Assembly: GCF_040760075.1 (NCBI RefSeq)
Contig: NZ_CP142884.1
Coordinates: 2,046,001 to 2,110,000 of the forward strand
Reading direction: 5' to 3'
Length of the DNA stretch: 64,000 nt
Source of the DNA: Sphingobacterium sp. R2
GTDB taxonomy: Bacteria > Bacteroidota > Bacteroidia > Sphingobacteriales > Sphingobacteriaceae
Positions 45,328 to 54,741 of the stretch are shown here, one piece after another. Position numbers and translations under genes: made by a program. The stretch's first letter is position 1, and each line of letters starts with the position of its first letter. The notes beneath the pieces were generated by a model that worked only from the letters and a program-made list of their open reading frames with translations, did no database searches and had not been told where the DNA came from.

Positions 45328-45594
45328 ATAGACGATAAAGAATTAAAGCGAATTTCAAAGCTTACAGCAATTTTAACTCAGTTACAAACCAAGCGTTTAA
45401 TAACGGCTTCCGAATTAGCAGACAGATTTTCTATAAGTAAGAGAACTATTTATAGGGACATTAAAGCATTGGAACAAGCAGGGATTCCTATACTTACTGA
45501 AGAAGGAAAAGGGATGGTCAGCTTCTGCCCCGAGGATAAGCGTGATAGCTTAGCCATGCAAATATTAGTCGAAAAAGACAGAAAATTAAAATAA
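45328..45594 (+). pseudogene. HTH (YafY/WYL-type) transcriptional regulator remnant
   Basis: Directly after the ATPase stop and in the same frame, 88 codons encode the N-terminal winged HTH of WYL-type regulators: LKRISKLTAILTQLQTKRLI, TASELADRFSISKRTIYRDI, KALEQAGIPILTEEGKG. The expected ATG is replaced by ATA at 45328 (IDDKELK where MDDKELK is usual). The sequence departs from the family after GKG and stops, so the WYL domain is lost. Lack of a start codon plus truncation point to a pseudogene. Readthrough of the ATPase stop cannot be excluded. Confidence 0.7.
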
Positions 45595-45660
45595 GAAATG
45601 GAGTATAGCGGGATGGGTTACTGTAGCTTCGGGCTTCGGCTGGAAGAGCCCTTTGATAGG

Positions 45661-45848
45661 GGGCAAGTTAAGACCAAGTTATTACCAAGTTTGCCCTGTA
45701 GGCAGTTTGAGTGTACAGTGAGTCCACGTTGAGTCCACCTTTTAAGCTTCTCTCACTGTGCCTGTATGTTTTTTACAAGTCGTGAGGGGGACGAACTTGG
45801 GGCAAACTTGTCCATAAGCAATTTGCAACAAAGTCCCTTGAAAATTGC
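45661..45848. repeat. Dense nested direct and inverted repeats in non-coding patch
   Basis: The gap 45595-45940 has no gene. It holds CAAGTTTGCCC (45686-45696) with GGGCAAACTTG (45800-45810), and inside these ACAGTGAG (45715-45722) with CTCACTGT (45752-45759). There are also direct repeats ACCAAGTT (45673-45680 and 45684-45691) and TGAGTCCAC (45719-45727 and 45730-45738), a GGGCAA at 45661-45666 that could pair instead with 45691-45696, and GCAATTT (45818-45824) with AAATTGC (45842-45848). It could be a structured RNA, an attachment site or an origin-like region. Confidence 0.6.
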
Positions 45849-45940
45849 AATATTTATAATTGTCATTTTACTCGGATTTGTAATTTATTAAAAATCAACA
45901 ACATGCTTGATTATAGATGCTCGCAGTGGTATCTTTAGGT

Positions 45941-46678
45941 ATGGGAATAAATGATAATGGATTTATCAGGGGCCTAGTTGGCCCACTGGTAAATAGAAAA
46001 GTTGGTAACAAAAACTACCTGCAGAGCAGGCCACATCGTGTCAAACAGACGGAAGATACGAAGCGGGCAGGCAAGGATTTTGGAAATGTAAGCCGTGCCG
46101 GTGCACTGATGCGGATGTGTTTTGGCGAAATACATCAAGGGCTTCATGACGGGCAGATGGGCAATCGGCTAAATAGGCAGATCTATCGTGCAATAAAGAC
46201 CAACCTCGATTCGGATAAAGGTAGCCGTACACTGAGCAACAGCATATTGGATAGGTTGGTGAATTTTCAGTTTAATGAAAACTGCCACATGCACGATTAT
46301 TTTTTTATTGATCCTGTAGTTTCCATGAACAAGAAGAAAGATCTTAAAATATCATTCCCGGAGTTTGATATCAAAAGAGCGCTGGTCCTTCCTGACAAAT
46401 GCAATGCAGTGGTATTCAAATTTCATGCCTTCTCATTTGATTTTGATGAGTTTGAACTCACAGAAATAAAAGGGGTAGAATGGGAATACGATGTTAAGTA
46501 TAAAGAGAATGTGATACCGGCAAAAAACTTGACCATTAAATGTAACGATTTTGTCGGTAGTTCAATATTTGTGGGATTTACTATGCTGTATCTGGAAAAG
46601 GGAAGCTATCGGTCAAATGTGCTCAATGAGATAGATTTTAATCCAGCTTCGATTCTAGCAGCTTTTCAGCTTGTGTAA
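45941..46678 (+). CDS. Hypothetical protein, faintly like DUF6266 proteins
   Basis: About 245 residues from the ATG at 45941; an ATG at 45917 in frame gives eight more. The N-terminus (GFIRGLVGPLVNRKVGNKNY, then SRPHRVKQTEDTKRAGKDFG) recalls the start of DUF6266 proteins of Bacteroidota, which have GPF-GKVG and a conserved RxxP stretch. The rest (FFIDPVVSMNKKKDLKISFP, VVFKFHAFSFDFDEFELTEI) looks like beta sandwich. No signal peptide. The family link is weak and the function is unknown. It is the last gene of the rpsO-pnp island. Confidence 0.65.
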   Translation: MGINDNGFIRGLVGPLVNRKVGNKNYLQSRPHRVKQTEDTKRAGKDFGNVSRAGALMRMCFGEIHQGLHDGQMGNRLNRQIYRAIKTNLDSDKGSRTLSNSILDRLVNFQFNENCHMHDYFFIDPVVSMNKKKDLKISFPEFDIKRALVLPDKCNAVVFKFHAFSFDFDEFELTEIKGVEWEYDVKYKENVIPAKNLTIKCNDFVGSSIFVGFTMLYLEKGSYRSNVLNEIDFNPASILAAFQLV

Positions 46679-46780
46679 GGTATAAGGCACATTTTGGGAA
46701 ACGAAAATAAAAATTGAATTGATAGATAGTATTTGCGTATTTAGCCTGCGGTTAATTGCACTAATCTTAATATTTTAATT

Positions 46781-46788
46781 TACCTTTG
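46781..46788 (+). promoter_or_regulatory. pnp -7 box
   Basis: TACCTTTG matches TAnnTTTG, 73 bases before the pnp ATG. A TTG at 46756-46758 is the nearest -33 candidate, at a long spacing of 22. Confidence 0.5.
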
Positions 46789-46861
46789 TGCTGAAATCTA
46801 ATGTATTTAAAATATTGGCATGCTGCCAACAAGACGAAAAGCATGTCGCAAACAAGATTAA

Positions 46862-49048
46862 ATGAATTACAACGAAATTAAAACAACCATCGATATGGGT
46901 AATGGCACCCAGATCGAATTGTCTACAGGAAAATTGGCCAAGCAAGCTGATGGTGCTGTAGTATTAAAACAAGGCAATACGATGTTGCTTGCGACAGTCG
47001 TTTCTGCTAAAGAAGCTAAATCTGGTGTCGATTTTTTACCTTTATCTGTAGATTATCAAGAAAAATATGCGGCAACTGGCCGTATTCCAGGTGGTTTCTT
47101 ACGTCGTGAAGCCAGATTGTCAGACTATGAGGTGTTGATCTCACGTTTGGTAGACCGTGCATTGCGTCCTTTGTTCCCTGAAAATTATCATGCAGATACT
47201 CAAGTGGCGATTAGCTTAATTTCTGCAGATAAAGATATTATGCCTGACGCTTTAGCAGGCTTGGCTGCTTCTGCGGCGATCGCAGTATCTGATATTCCTT
47301 TCAATGGTCCTATTTCAGAAGTTCGTGTAGCAAAAATTGATGGTCAATTGGTGATCAATCCAAAATTATCTGAACTTGAAAAAGCAACTTTAGAATTTAT
47401 CGTTGCTGGTTCTGCACAAGATATAGGCATGGTTGAAGGTGAAGCAAAGGAAATTTCTGAAGCTGAAATGGTTGAAGCCATTGCTTTTGCACACGAGGCA
47501 ATCAAAAAGCAAGTTGCTGCTCAGGTGGAATTGGCGAATCTGGTTGGTAAAACAGTTAAACGTGAATACAATCACGAACCAGAAAATTTAGAATTGAGAG
47601 ATTCAATCTTTGCAGCTACTTACGATAAAGTGTATGCTATTGCAAAATCTGCTTCTGCAAAACATGACCGTTCTGAAAGTTTCGCGAAGATTGCAGAAGA
47701 ATATAGAGCAACAATGCCTGAGGAATTGGATGATGATACAGCGTTCTTGTTTAAGAAATATTTCCACGATGTGCAGTATGATGCTGTTCGTAATCTTGTA
47801 TTGGATGAAGGAATTCGTTTAGATGGTCGTGACGTACGTACAGTTCGTCCAATCTGGTCTGAAGTAGATTACTTGCCTGCTGCGCACGGTTCAGCTGTGT
47901 TCACTCGTGGCGAAACACAATCATTGACTTCGGTTACTTTGGGTGCTAAAGATGATGAGCAAATGATCGATGGTGCTTTTATCAACGGTTACAATAAATT
48001 TATTCTTCATTACAACTTCCCTGCATTCTCTACAGGTGAGGTCAGACCTAACAGAGGTCCGGGTCGTCGTGAAGTTGGTCACGGTAACTTAGCGATGCGC
48101 TCATTGAAACAGGTTCTTCCGGCAGACAATGAAAATCCATATACTATCCGTGTGGTTTCTGATATTCTAGAATCGAATGGCTCGTCTTCTATGGCAACGG
48201 TATGTGCTGGTACATTAGCGCTTTTAGATGCTGGTGTGAAATTAAAAGCGCCAGTTTCGGGTATTGCCATGGGATTAATTTCTGATGAGAAAACTGGTAA
48301 ATATGCGATCTTATCGGATATCTTGGGTGATGAAGATCATTTGGGAGATATGGACTTTAAAGTAACGGGAACTGAAAAGGGTATCGTTGCTTGTCAAATG
48401 GACTTAAAAATCAATGGTTTGAAATGGGAGGTCTTGACGCAAGCGTTGGATCAAGCAAAAGAAGCGCGTTTGCACATCTTAGGCGAGATGAAGAAAACCA
48501 TTGATGCTCCTCGTGAAGATTACAAACCTCATGCGCCACGTATCGTTCAATTGCTGATCGACAAAGAATTTATTGGTGCTGTAATCGGACCTGGTGGTAA
48601 AATTATCCAAGAGATGCAACGTGAAACTGGTGCTACGATTTCAATTGAAGAAGTTGATAATAAAGGTGTTGTTCAGGTTTTTGCCGATAATAAAGCTGCT
48701 ATAGATGATGCTGTAGGCCGTATCAAAGCGATTGCTTCTAAACCTGAGATTGGAGAAACTTACGAAGGTAAGGTGAAATCCATCATGGCATTTGGTGCGT
48801 TCGTTGAAATCATGCCAGGTAAAGATGGTTTATTGCATATCTCTGAAATCGACTGGAAGCGTCTTGAAACAATGGACGGTATCTTCAAAGAAGGGGATAA
48901 AGTCACTGTAAAATTGTTGGACATTGACAAACAAGGTAAGATGAAGCTTTCACGTAAAGCATTATTACCGCGCCCGCCAAGAGAAGACAAGCCAAAACAG
49001 GATAAACCTGCTGGCGAAGCTCCTGTAGCTGGTGCTGGTCAGGAATAA
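46862..49048 (+). CDS. pnp: Polyribonucleotide nucleotidyltransferase (PNPase)
   Basis: 728 residues. Phosphorolytic 3'-5' exoribonuclease, central in RNA decay. Two RNase-PH-like domains: the first with [20 protein letters not shown], the second with LRPNRG-like [20 protein letters not shown] and [22 protein letters not shown] domain at about 560-615 ([20 protein letters not shown]) and S1 domain at about 630-700 ([28 protein letters not shown]). The C-terminal tail is Pro/Lys-rich. It ends at a strong terminator (49068-49096). Confidence 0.98.
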   Translation: MNYNEIKTTIDMGNGTQIELSTGKLAKQADGAVVLKQGNTMLLATVVSAKEAKSGVDFLPLSVDYQEKYAATGRIPGGFLRREARLSDYEVLISRLVDRALRPLFPENYHADTQVAISLISADKDIMPDALAGLAASAAIAVSDIPFNGPISEVRVAKIDGQLVINPKLSELEKATLEFIVAGSAQDIGMVEGEAKEISEAEMVEAIAFAHEAIKKQVAAQVELANLVGKTVKREYNHEPENLELRDSIFAATYDKVYAIAKSASAKHDRSESFAKIAEEYRATMPEELDDDTAFLFKKYFHDVQYDAVRNLVLDEGIRLDGRDVRTVRPIWSEVDYLPAAHGSAVFTRGETQSLTSVTLGAKDDEQMIDGAFINGYNKFILHYNFPAFSTGEVRPNRGPGRREVGHGNLAMRSLKQVLPADNENPYTIRVVSDILESNGSSSMATVCAGTLALLDAGVKLKAPVSGIAMGLISDEKTGKYAILSDILGDEDHLGDMDFKVTGTEKGIVACQMDLKINGLKWEVLTQALDQAKEARLHILGEMKKTIDAPREDYKPHAPRIVQLLIDKEFIGAVIGPGGKIIQEMQRETGATISIEEVDNKGVVQVFADNKAAIDDAVGRIKAIASKPEIGETYEGKVKSIMAFGAFVEIMPGKDGLLHISEIDWKRLETMDGIFKEGDKVTVKLLDIDKQGKMKLSRKALLPRPPREDKPKQDKPAGEAPVAGAGQE

Positions 49049-49067
49049 ACCTGTTAGGCAATAGATA

Positions 49068-49096
49068 AAAAAAGCCCGCTTTACGCGGGCTTTTTT
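49068..49096. terminator. pnp terminator, bidirectional
   Basis: AAAAAAGCCCGC (49068-49079) pairs with GCGGGCTTTTTT (49085-49096), loop TTTAC. The symmetric A/T flanks allow termination from both sides, with pnp and the IPT/TIG gene converging here. Confidence 0.9.
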
Positions 49097-49156
49097 ATGT
49101 TCTACTCGTTTCAAGAAAATTCAACAATGAATATCGGGAACTTATTCAAGCGAATA

Positions 49157-50818
49157 CTATTTGTCCAATAAGGTGAAATTATCTTTATGTGTCACAGATT
49201 GTCCAGCTGTAACGACGGTTAATTTCATTGCGCCCGGAGACACGTTGGAAGGTACCGTTACCAATATAGTATTGGAAGATACGCTATTGGGAGATACTGC
49301 TATTGAACCGAATTTTACAACTGTGTCGTAGTTTTGGACAAATCCCGATCCTTTGATCGTTAAAACTGTTCCAGGTACGGCAGATGTCGGATTGAAGGAA
49401 GTAAAGGAAGGACCCACGATCTCGAAGTCACCAGGAACAGTGACTCGTTTGTTTGGAAATTCAATGCTAATTTTTACATTACCTTCGGGCATACCATAAG
49501 GAACAGTTACCTGCAGATTTGTAGCAGAAGTGGCTGTACCACCCGCTTCTATTGAACCAAAATATACCGTATACCAATTTCCTGAAATAAAATTCCCAGT
49601 AATATTGATCAGCTGCAATGAACTTCCTGACTTAGGAGCAAAGCTCGTGGCTGAATAACCCATAATTTTTAATTTTCTTGGAGCTTGTACTTCGTGGGGG
49701 CCTACCTTCAAATAAAGGGAATGATCGCCTTCCGAAATATTACCAGGTATAGTGTAATGGTAAGTATTTCTGTCGGAGAATGAGACATCCGTGTAACTTC
49801 CTGTACCTAGTTTCACTAAAGGGCGTCCCTCGCTACCATCGCTCATTGTCGGAAAATTAGTGCCTCGAATTAGGATAGCTTGTCCCGGATAAACCGACTC
49901 GGGCGAAAGCTCACTGATCACTGGCGGAGTGACGGTGAAGGTTCCTAATACTTTTTTCTTTCCATTAATGGTTATCGCAAGATCTGAACTTTCCTTGACG
50001 GTGAAGGGTACATTGATTGTTGAGTAATAATACGTGGGATTAATCAGTTGATTTCCCATTTCAACCTGAATGTTTGAACTGCCATAATAATCGGGTAGAT
50101 TATCTCCGGTAAATTTCAATTCTGAGCCCACAGGACCCGATTTGGGCGAGAAATCTTTATAATTTGCTAGCATCTGTAAGGAACTATTGCCGGCTGGAGT
50201 GGATCCAATCTTTATAGAAACGTTGACAGAATTACCATGGCTGGCTTGTATACCACTAGGTACCTCCGCGCTTATTTCGGTTGAGCTTACTGATACAGTC
50301 TTAGCTCTGACATTACCGATCGTAACAACGGTATTGTTGATGGTCGCATCGAAAAATGTTCCCACAATTTTGATAATGTCGCCCGACATAGCCATTTTTG
50401 GTGTGATGTCTCCCATCGAAGGACTTGGCAGATTGATATTCAGCATTGCCCCAAAAACAGTACCCTTAGCATCCCGTAAATAGGATCTCACCCAGATGGT
50501 ATTGTAGTAGTTAGAAGATAATGCACTGTCCACTCTAATCTGTTTACGAAACTCTCCCTCTTTAGCATCTTTGCCCAATGAAACTTTTATACCCTTATTT
50601 TCCCCGACTTCTTGCGTTGAATTATAAACAAAGCCATATTCTAAAGTCTCCTCACTCCCTGTTTTCCCAATGTTTCCAACAACCTCAAATGAGGTGGATG
50701 ATAGTGCTGTAACCGATAAGGTCTGCACAGCGGGAGGCGTAAAATCATCTTTCTTACAGGAAAAAATTACTCCAGATAACAAGATAAAAACAATACAAAG
50801 TATTTTAGTTCCTTTCAT
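49157..50818 (-). CDS. Lipoprotein with IPT/TIG repeats
   Basis: About 553 residues from the ATG at 50818 (an ATG three codons upstream is possible). Lipobox VIFSC with Cys21. Several IPT/TIG immunoglobulin-like domains are seen through the repeated pattern ITPKMAMSGDIIKIVGTFF, FSPKSGPVGSELKFTGDNL, LSPESVYPGQAILIRGTNFP and FNPTSAVPGTVLTIKGSGF. This architecture is usual for Bacteroidota surface-exposed binding proteins. It forms an operon with the barrel protein gene 13-22 bases upstream. Ligand unknown. Confidence 0.88.
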   Translation of the reverse strand: MKGTKILCIVFILLSGVIFSCKKDDFTPPAVQTLSVTALSSTSFEVVGNIGKTGSEETLEYGFVYNSTQEVGENKGIKVSLGKDAKEGEFRKQIRVDSALSSNYYNTIWVRSYLRDAKGTVFGAMLNINLPSPSMGDITPKMAMSGDIIKIVGTFFDATINNTVVTIGNVRAKTVSVSSTEISAEVPSGIQASHGNSVNVSIKIGSTPAGNSSLQMLANYKDFSPKSGPVGSELKFTGDNLPDYYGSSNIQVEMGNQLINPTYYYSTINVPFTVKESSDLAITINGKKKVLGTFTVTPPVISELSPESVYPGQAILIRGTNFPTMSDGSEGRPLVKLGTGSYTDVSFSDRNTYHYTIPGNISEGDHSLYLKVGPHEVQAPRKLKIMGYSATSFAPKSGSSLQLINITGNFISGNWYTVYFGSIEAGGTATSATNLQVTVPYGMPEGNVKISIEFPNKRVTVPGDFEIVGPSFTSFNPTSAVPGTVLTIKGSGFVQNYDTVVKFGSIAVSPNSVSSNTILVTVPSNVSPGAMKLTVVTAGQSVTHKDNFTLLDK

Positions 50819-50840
50819 AATAATCAATTAGCTATCGTTT

Positions 50841-51596
50841 TTAAAATGAATATCCTACTCTGACACCGTTCACCAAAGAGCTTTTAAATGTCTTGGTTTT
50901 GTTTTCGGAAATATAAGAGCCATAACCAGGGTCAGTGCCGATCACTGTAACATCAGGTTTTTTATACTTTGTGTGTAGATAGCCTAAATTAAACTCATAT
51001 CCAACAAACAGTCCTTTGGATACGTAGAAATCAAATCCCGCAACTGCGTAGCCTCCAAATCTTGTATAACCATTTGGAACCAACTGCATCGATGTATAAT
51101 ATCCATTGTTGGTCTGTTGATAGATTACCTCCATCGAGGCATTCTTTAAATTCATTGTATAGGCGCTGGTCGATAGTTCCTGTTTGGTGGTTTTTGAACC
51201 TATGGAGACGTCAAAGCCAATATAGGGCGACAGTCTGGAGCTGCCTTTAAAATGCTTTTCTATACCAAAATTGACATCAAGTGCTGTACTTTTTCTGTTA
51301 TTGGAATTAAAATAGCCGTTTGTACCATAAGGGTTACCATAATTTGCGGCGGAATCGAGTACGTCAATCCCAATTCCCAATCGCAAAGCAAGATCGTTCT
51401 GGATAAAATATCTTCCTTTTATCTGATTTAGTGCATTGTTTAAGCTGAGATTTCCTTTAAAAGGGTTGAAATTCAGTTCCGTAACGAAACTACCTTTTTT
51501 TGATTTAATACCTTCGTTTTGGTTGTCAACCGGGGTTTGCGCATAGGCAACACTGGCCACTCCTAATAATAGGATAGCCGATAAGATTCTTTTCAT
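50841..51596 (-). CDS. Outer-membrane beta-barrel protein
   Basis: 251 residues. Signal peptide (MKRILSAILLLGVASVAYAQ). Alternating amphipathic strands typical of an 8-10-stranded barrel: GSFVTELNFNPFKGNLSL, DLALRLGIGIDVLD, LDVNFGIEKHFKG, LSPYIGFDVSIGS, YAVAGFDFYVSKGLFVGYEF and the C-terminal strand SLVNGVRVGYSF ending in Phe. It is the first gene of the operon with the IPT/TIG lipoprotein. A promoter with TTTG-19-TATATTTA lies upstream on the minus strand. Confidence 0.88.
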   Translation of the reverse strand: MKRILSAILLLGVASVAYAQTPVDNQNEGIKSKKGSFVTELNFNPFKGNLSLNNALNQIKGRYFIQNDLALRLGIGIDVLDSAANYGNPYGTNGYFNSNNRKSTALDVNFGIEKHFKGSSRLSPYIGFDVSIGSKTTKQELSTSAYTMNLKNASMEVIYQQTNNGYYTSMQLVPNGYTRFGGYAVAGFDFYVSKGLFVGYEFNLGYLHTKYKKPDVTVIGTDPGYGSYISENKTKTFKSSLVNGVRVGYSF

Positions 51597-51618
51597 AAAA
51601 TATATTAAACTAACGGGA

Positions 51619-51649
51619 TAAATATAGCGCTTTACAAGCTGTTTTCAAA
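51619..51649 (-). promoter_or_regulatory. Promoter of the barrel protein gene
   Basis: Minus-strand TTTG (51646-51649), 19-base spacer, TATATTTA (51619-51626, last base off consensus). It lies 22 bases before the ATG. Confidence 0.5.
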
Positions 51650-51867
51650 CCTTTTGTTAAAGTTTTAATTGCTATGATAGGGTGGGTGATCAACCTCCGG
51701 CTATAGGTGTGAATTGAATACCATATGTGTAATACTATGGGACAGCCAGAAATCAATAGCCAGAAATTTAGGGTAAATAGTTAGTTAGTTGTTAATTGAT
51801 TCTTAATATCAATGCGATGAGCGCCAACATTATCGAAGGGATGTCTTTGTAGGTGAATGAAAATAAA
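51650..51867. other. Intergenic, nothing recognised
   Basis: About 220 bases between the barrel gene promoter and the terminator hairpin. No coding frame or repeat of note. Confidence 0.5.
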
Positions 51868-51900
51868 CAAATCAGGCTGTCGATTCGACAGCCTGATTTG
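51868..51900 (-). terminator. Terminator of DUF493 gene
   Basis: CAAATCAGGCTGTCGA (51868-51883) pairs with TCGACAGCCTGATTTG (51885-51900), a near-perfect palindrome (the real loop would be about 5 bases). On the minus strand TTTATTTTC follows. It lies 6 bases after the DUF493 stop. Confidence 0.85.
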
Positions 51901-51906
51901 TTTATT

Positions 51907-52233
51907 TTATAACATGATAACACCTTTGATCTTCGCGACTTCTTTGTAGAAGTAGATCACCTGGTCGGCGTCTTTTACGTTCAAGTTTACCGTAATTGAA
52001 GTATACTTACCTGTTTTGGAATCCTTAAAATCAAACCGAGCACCTGTTTCATCAAATACACGTTGGATCTGATTGAAGTGATCCTGATCTTTTGGTAAGA
52101 TAAACTTGTACGTATAATCCTTTGGAAATGTTTCTAAGTCTTCTAAACGCTCTTTAAAAGTTTCATAGAAGTCTTTTGGATTATCACCTCCATCGGGGAT
52201 ATCTTGTATATTGATGTTTTTGTAATCTGCCAT
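51907..52233 (-). CDS. DUF493 (YbeD-like) family protein
   Basis: 108 residues, matching the small alpha/beta DUF493 family (YbeD fold, similar to ACT domains). Visible pattern: FYETFKERLEDLETFPKDYT, YKFILPKD, then GKYTSITVNLNVKDADQVIY and FYKEVAKIKGVIML. Members are cytoplasmic, with a proposed regulatory role. It is downstream of the GH92 start region on the opposite side, as a single-gene transcript ending at a strong terminator. Confidence 0.85.
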   Translation of the reverse strand: MADYKNINIQDIPDGGDNPKDFYETFKERLEDLETFPKDYTYKFILPKDQDHFNQIQRVFDETGARFDFKDSKTGKYTSITVNLNVKDADQVIYFYKEVAKIKGVIML

Positions 52234-52310
52234 GTTTTGTTTCTCCTTAAATATGTTATTAAGGTGTTAACAAATATTAATCCACTAATGTTTTACTGAC
52301 AATTTTTCAG

Positions 52311-54593
52311 TTAATTATTGTCAATGCTTGAAGGCCAATCGGCTTTGTTCTTACCAAAGTTTTTGTTTGGCGTAGCGCTCATCTCGATTTCCATCTGTCC
52401 ACCTTCTAAAAGCTGTGCATGGGTAATGAACGTTTTAGAGTATGGTTTTCCATTCAATTTGATCGACTTGATGTATGGATTAGATTTACCTTGATTTTTA
52501 ACATCGATTGCCATTGTTTTGCCATTTGGTAAATTAATGTTAGCATGCTGCATCATAGGCGAGCCAAAGACATAAACACCACTCATGGCATTTAGCGGAT
52601 AGAAACCCATTGCTGAAAAGACATACCAGGCACTCATTTGGCCTACATCGTCGTTTCCACAAAGGCCTGCAGGGCTGTTTGTATAAAATTCAGTCATCGC
52701 TTTACGTGCCAACGCTGCTCCTTTCCAAGGTTGCCCGGCGTAAGCATACAAGTAAGGGATGTGATGATTTGGTTCGTTGCCCTGCGCATATTGGCCAATC
52801 AGTCCTGAAATATCTGGAGAGGCTTCACCACCAAGATCGGATGACATGGTTGTAAAATAATCCAGCTTTTTCAAAAATTTCTCCTCGCCACCGAAAAGGT
52901 TGATCAGACCTTTGACATCTTGAGGTACCAGCCAGGTATATTGCCATGCATTTCCTTCGCAATAATCATTCTCGCGGTGTTTAGCCATCAATGGATCGAA
53001 AGGTCTCCGAAATTCACCATTTGCTTTTTTACCGACAAAATGACCTACTTCCTTGTCAAAATACTGCTCATATAGTTTGTAGCGTTTTTTGAAGTAAGCG
53101 GCATCTTCGGTTTTTCCAAGTTTCTCCGCAATTTTGTAAGCACCAAAGTCTGCGATGGCATACTCAAGGGCCCAGGCGACAGATTCATTCGGCATGCTAT
53201 CGATCGGAATGTAGGTGAGTTCACGCGCATATTTTAGTCCGTGGTCATTACCCATGGCTGTTGTCTTAACTGCTTCCCAGACCAATGGATAATCTTTCTC
53301 GTCAATGATCCCTTTTAGGAAGGCATCGGCAATGACTGGAATAGCAGGTAATCCAACCATCGTGTTGGTTTCATTACCTTGTAAGTGCCACATGGGTAGT
53401 TTACCTTGTTGCTGATAGATTGCCAACATGGTTTTGATAAAGTCCTGGTTGATTTTGCGGTCTTCCAAGATGGTCATCAGCGGATGAAGGCCACGGTAGG
53501 TGTCCCAAAGGGAAAATACGGTATGGTTGACAAAATCTTGTTTTTCATAAACCTGTTTATCGGTGCCCATATAATCTCCATTTGCATCATTAAAAATCGT
53601 AGGTGCAAAGTAGGTATGATATAGTGCGGTGTAGAAGATGGTTTTTGTGTCTTTATCAGCTTCGAATTGGATTTTATTTAATGTTTTGTTCCAACGTTGA
53701 TCTGCCTCTTGCTTTACTTTTTCAAAATTCCAGCCTGGAATCTCTGCGTTGATATTATTCAGGGCATTGGTCGAGCTTACCGGAGAAATACCGACTTTAA
53801 GTTCGATGGTTTTGTTTTTAACAGCATCAAAGAATAAAGCCGCTTTGATTGCCTGTCCTTTGAATGTCGTTTGGCCTAATTTTTCCTCTTTTCCGTCGAA
53901 AAATCTTACTTTTTGTATCGGTTGTGAAGTTCTGATTGCAAAATATAACTTTTGGTCGGTGGCCCATCCTGTTGAAAAGCGGTAACCAACGAAGGTGGAA
54001 TCATTAACCTGTTTGAGGTAGGTGTCTGTTGGTTTATCCCAATTGATGTGGTAACCTAAATCGACCAAAATATGGGCATTGTCCGTCTTTTCATAACGAT
54101 ATTGATGATAGCCCACTCGTTCTGTTGCCGTTAAGTTGGCCTGCACCTGGTAGTCATCCAAATAAGCACTATAGAAACCAGGTTTGGCGACTTCATTTTC
54201 CTTTTTAAAAGAAGATCCATAACCGGTACTCATTTTGTTGAATTCCGCTGGTGTTAATTGTAATTTTCCATTGGCTGGAACGATCATCAGATCGTTGAGG
54301 TCACCGATGCCTGTTCCGCTTAGGTGGGTATGGGTAAAGCCCAAAATTTCCTGGCTTTTGTAATTGTAGCCACTGCACCAATCCCATCCGTTGAACTTGT
54401 CCCATACTTGTGGAATTTGAGTGGGGCCCAATTGCACCGCACCTAATGGTACATTGGCGCCGACAAAGACGTGACCATGGTCTGCAGATCCAATAAAAGG
54501 GTTGACATATTGTGTGAGATTTTGCTGAGCTTGCGCGCAAAATGGCAAAATTAGTGTGCCCAACACTGTTTTGAATAGTTTATTTCCTGTCAT
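52311..54593 (-). CDS. Glycoside hydrolase family 92 alpha-mannosidase
   Basis: 760 residues. Signal peptide ending CAQAQQ. N-terminal galactose-binding-like domain (YVNPFIGSADHGHVFVGANV, PLGAVQLGPTQ) and an (alpha/alpha)6 catalytic domain with SLWDTYRGLHPLMTILE, QGNEPNHHIPYLYAYAGQPW and GNDDVGQMSAWYVFSAMGFY. The acidic residues in that last segment are typical of the calcium-dependent inverting exo-alpha-mannosidases. It probably trims alpha-1,2- or related mannose from N-glycans or yeast mannan. It is divergent from a LacI regulator gene 148 bases away, which is the likely regulator. Confidence 0.95.
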   Translation of the reverse strand: MTGNKLFKTVLGTLILPFCAQAQQNLTQYVNPFIGSADHGHVFVGANVPLGAVQLGPTQIPQVWDKFNGWDWCSGYNYKSQEILGFTHTHLSGTGIGDLNDLMIVPANGKLQLTPAEFNKMSTGYGSSFKKENEVAKPGFYSAYLDDYQVQANLTATERVGYHQYRYEKTDNAHILVDLGYHINWDKPTDTYLKQVNDSTFVGYRFSTGWATDQKLYFAIRTSQPIQKVRFFDGKEEKLGQTTFKGQAIKAALFFDAVKNKTIELKVGISPVSSTNALNNINAEIPGWNFEKVKQEADQRWNKTLNKIQFEADKDTKTIFYTALYHTYFAPTIFNDANGDYMGTDKQVYEKQDFVNHTVFSLWDTYRGLHPLMTILEDRKINQDFIKTMLAIYQQQGKLPMWHLQGNETNTMVGLPAIPVIADAFLKGIIDEKDYPLVWEAVKTTAMGNDHGLKYARELTYIPIDSMPNESVAWALEYAIADFGAYKIAEKLGKTEDAAYFKKRYKLYEQYFDKEVGHFVGKKANGEFRRPFDPLMAKHRENDYCEGNAWQYTWLVPQDVKGLINLFGGEEKFLKKLDYFTTMSSDLGGEASPDISGLIGQYAQGNEPNHHIPYLYAYAGQPWKGAALARKAMTEFYTNSPAGLCGNDDVGQMSAWYVFSAMGFYPLNAMSGVYVFGSPMMQHANINLPNGKTMAIDVKNQGKSNPYIKSIKLNGKPYSKTFITHAQLLEGGQMEIEMSATPNKNFGKNKADWPSSIDNN

Positions 54594-54741
54594 AGGTTTT
54601 GTTCGGGTATTTGAAAACTGCTTAAAATTAGTAAATAAAACCTTTTAGCGCAATTTTATTATTATTTTTCGTAAATTGTCGTTAATTTTTTTACTTTAGT
54701 AATCTTCGAAATAAAAAACTTAACAAACCTACTACTACTAC

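Noticed and set aside
45719..45738. Possible CRISPR or tandem repeat from TGAGTCCAC twice
   Set aside because: Only two 9-base copies 2 bases apart, no spacers of regular length and no cas genes.
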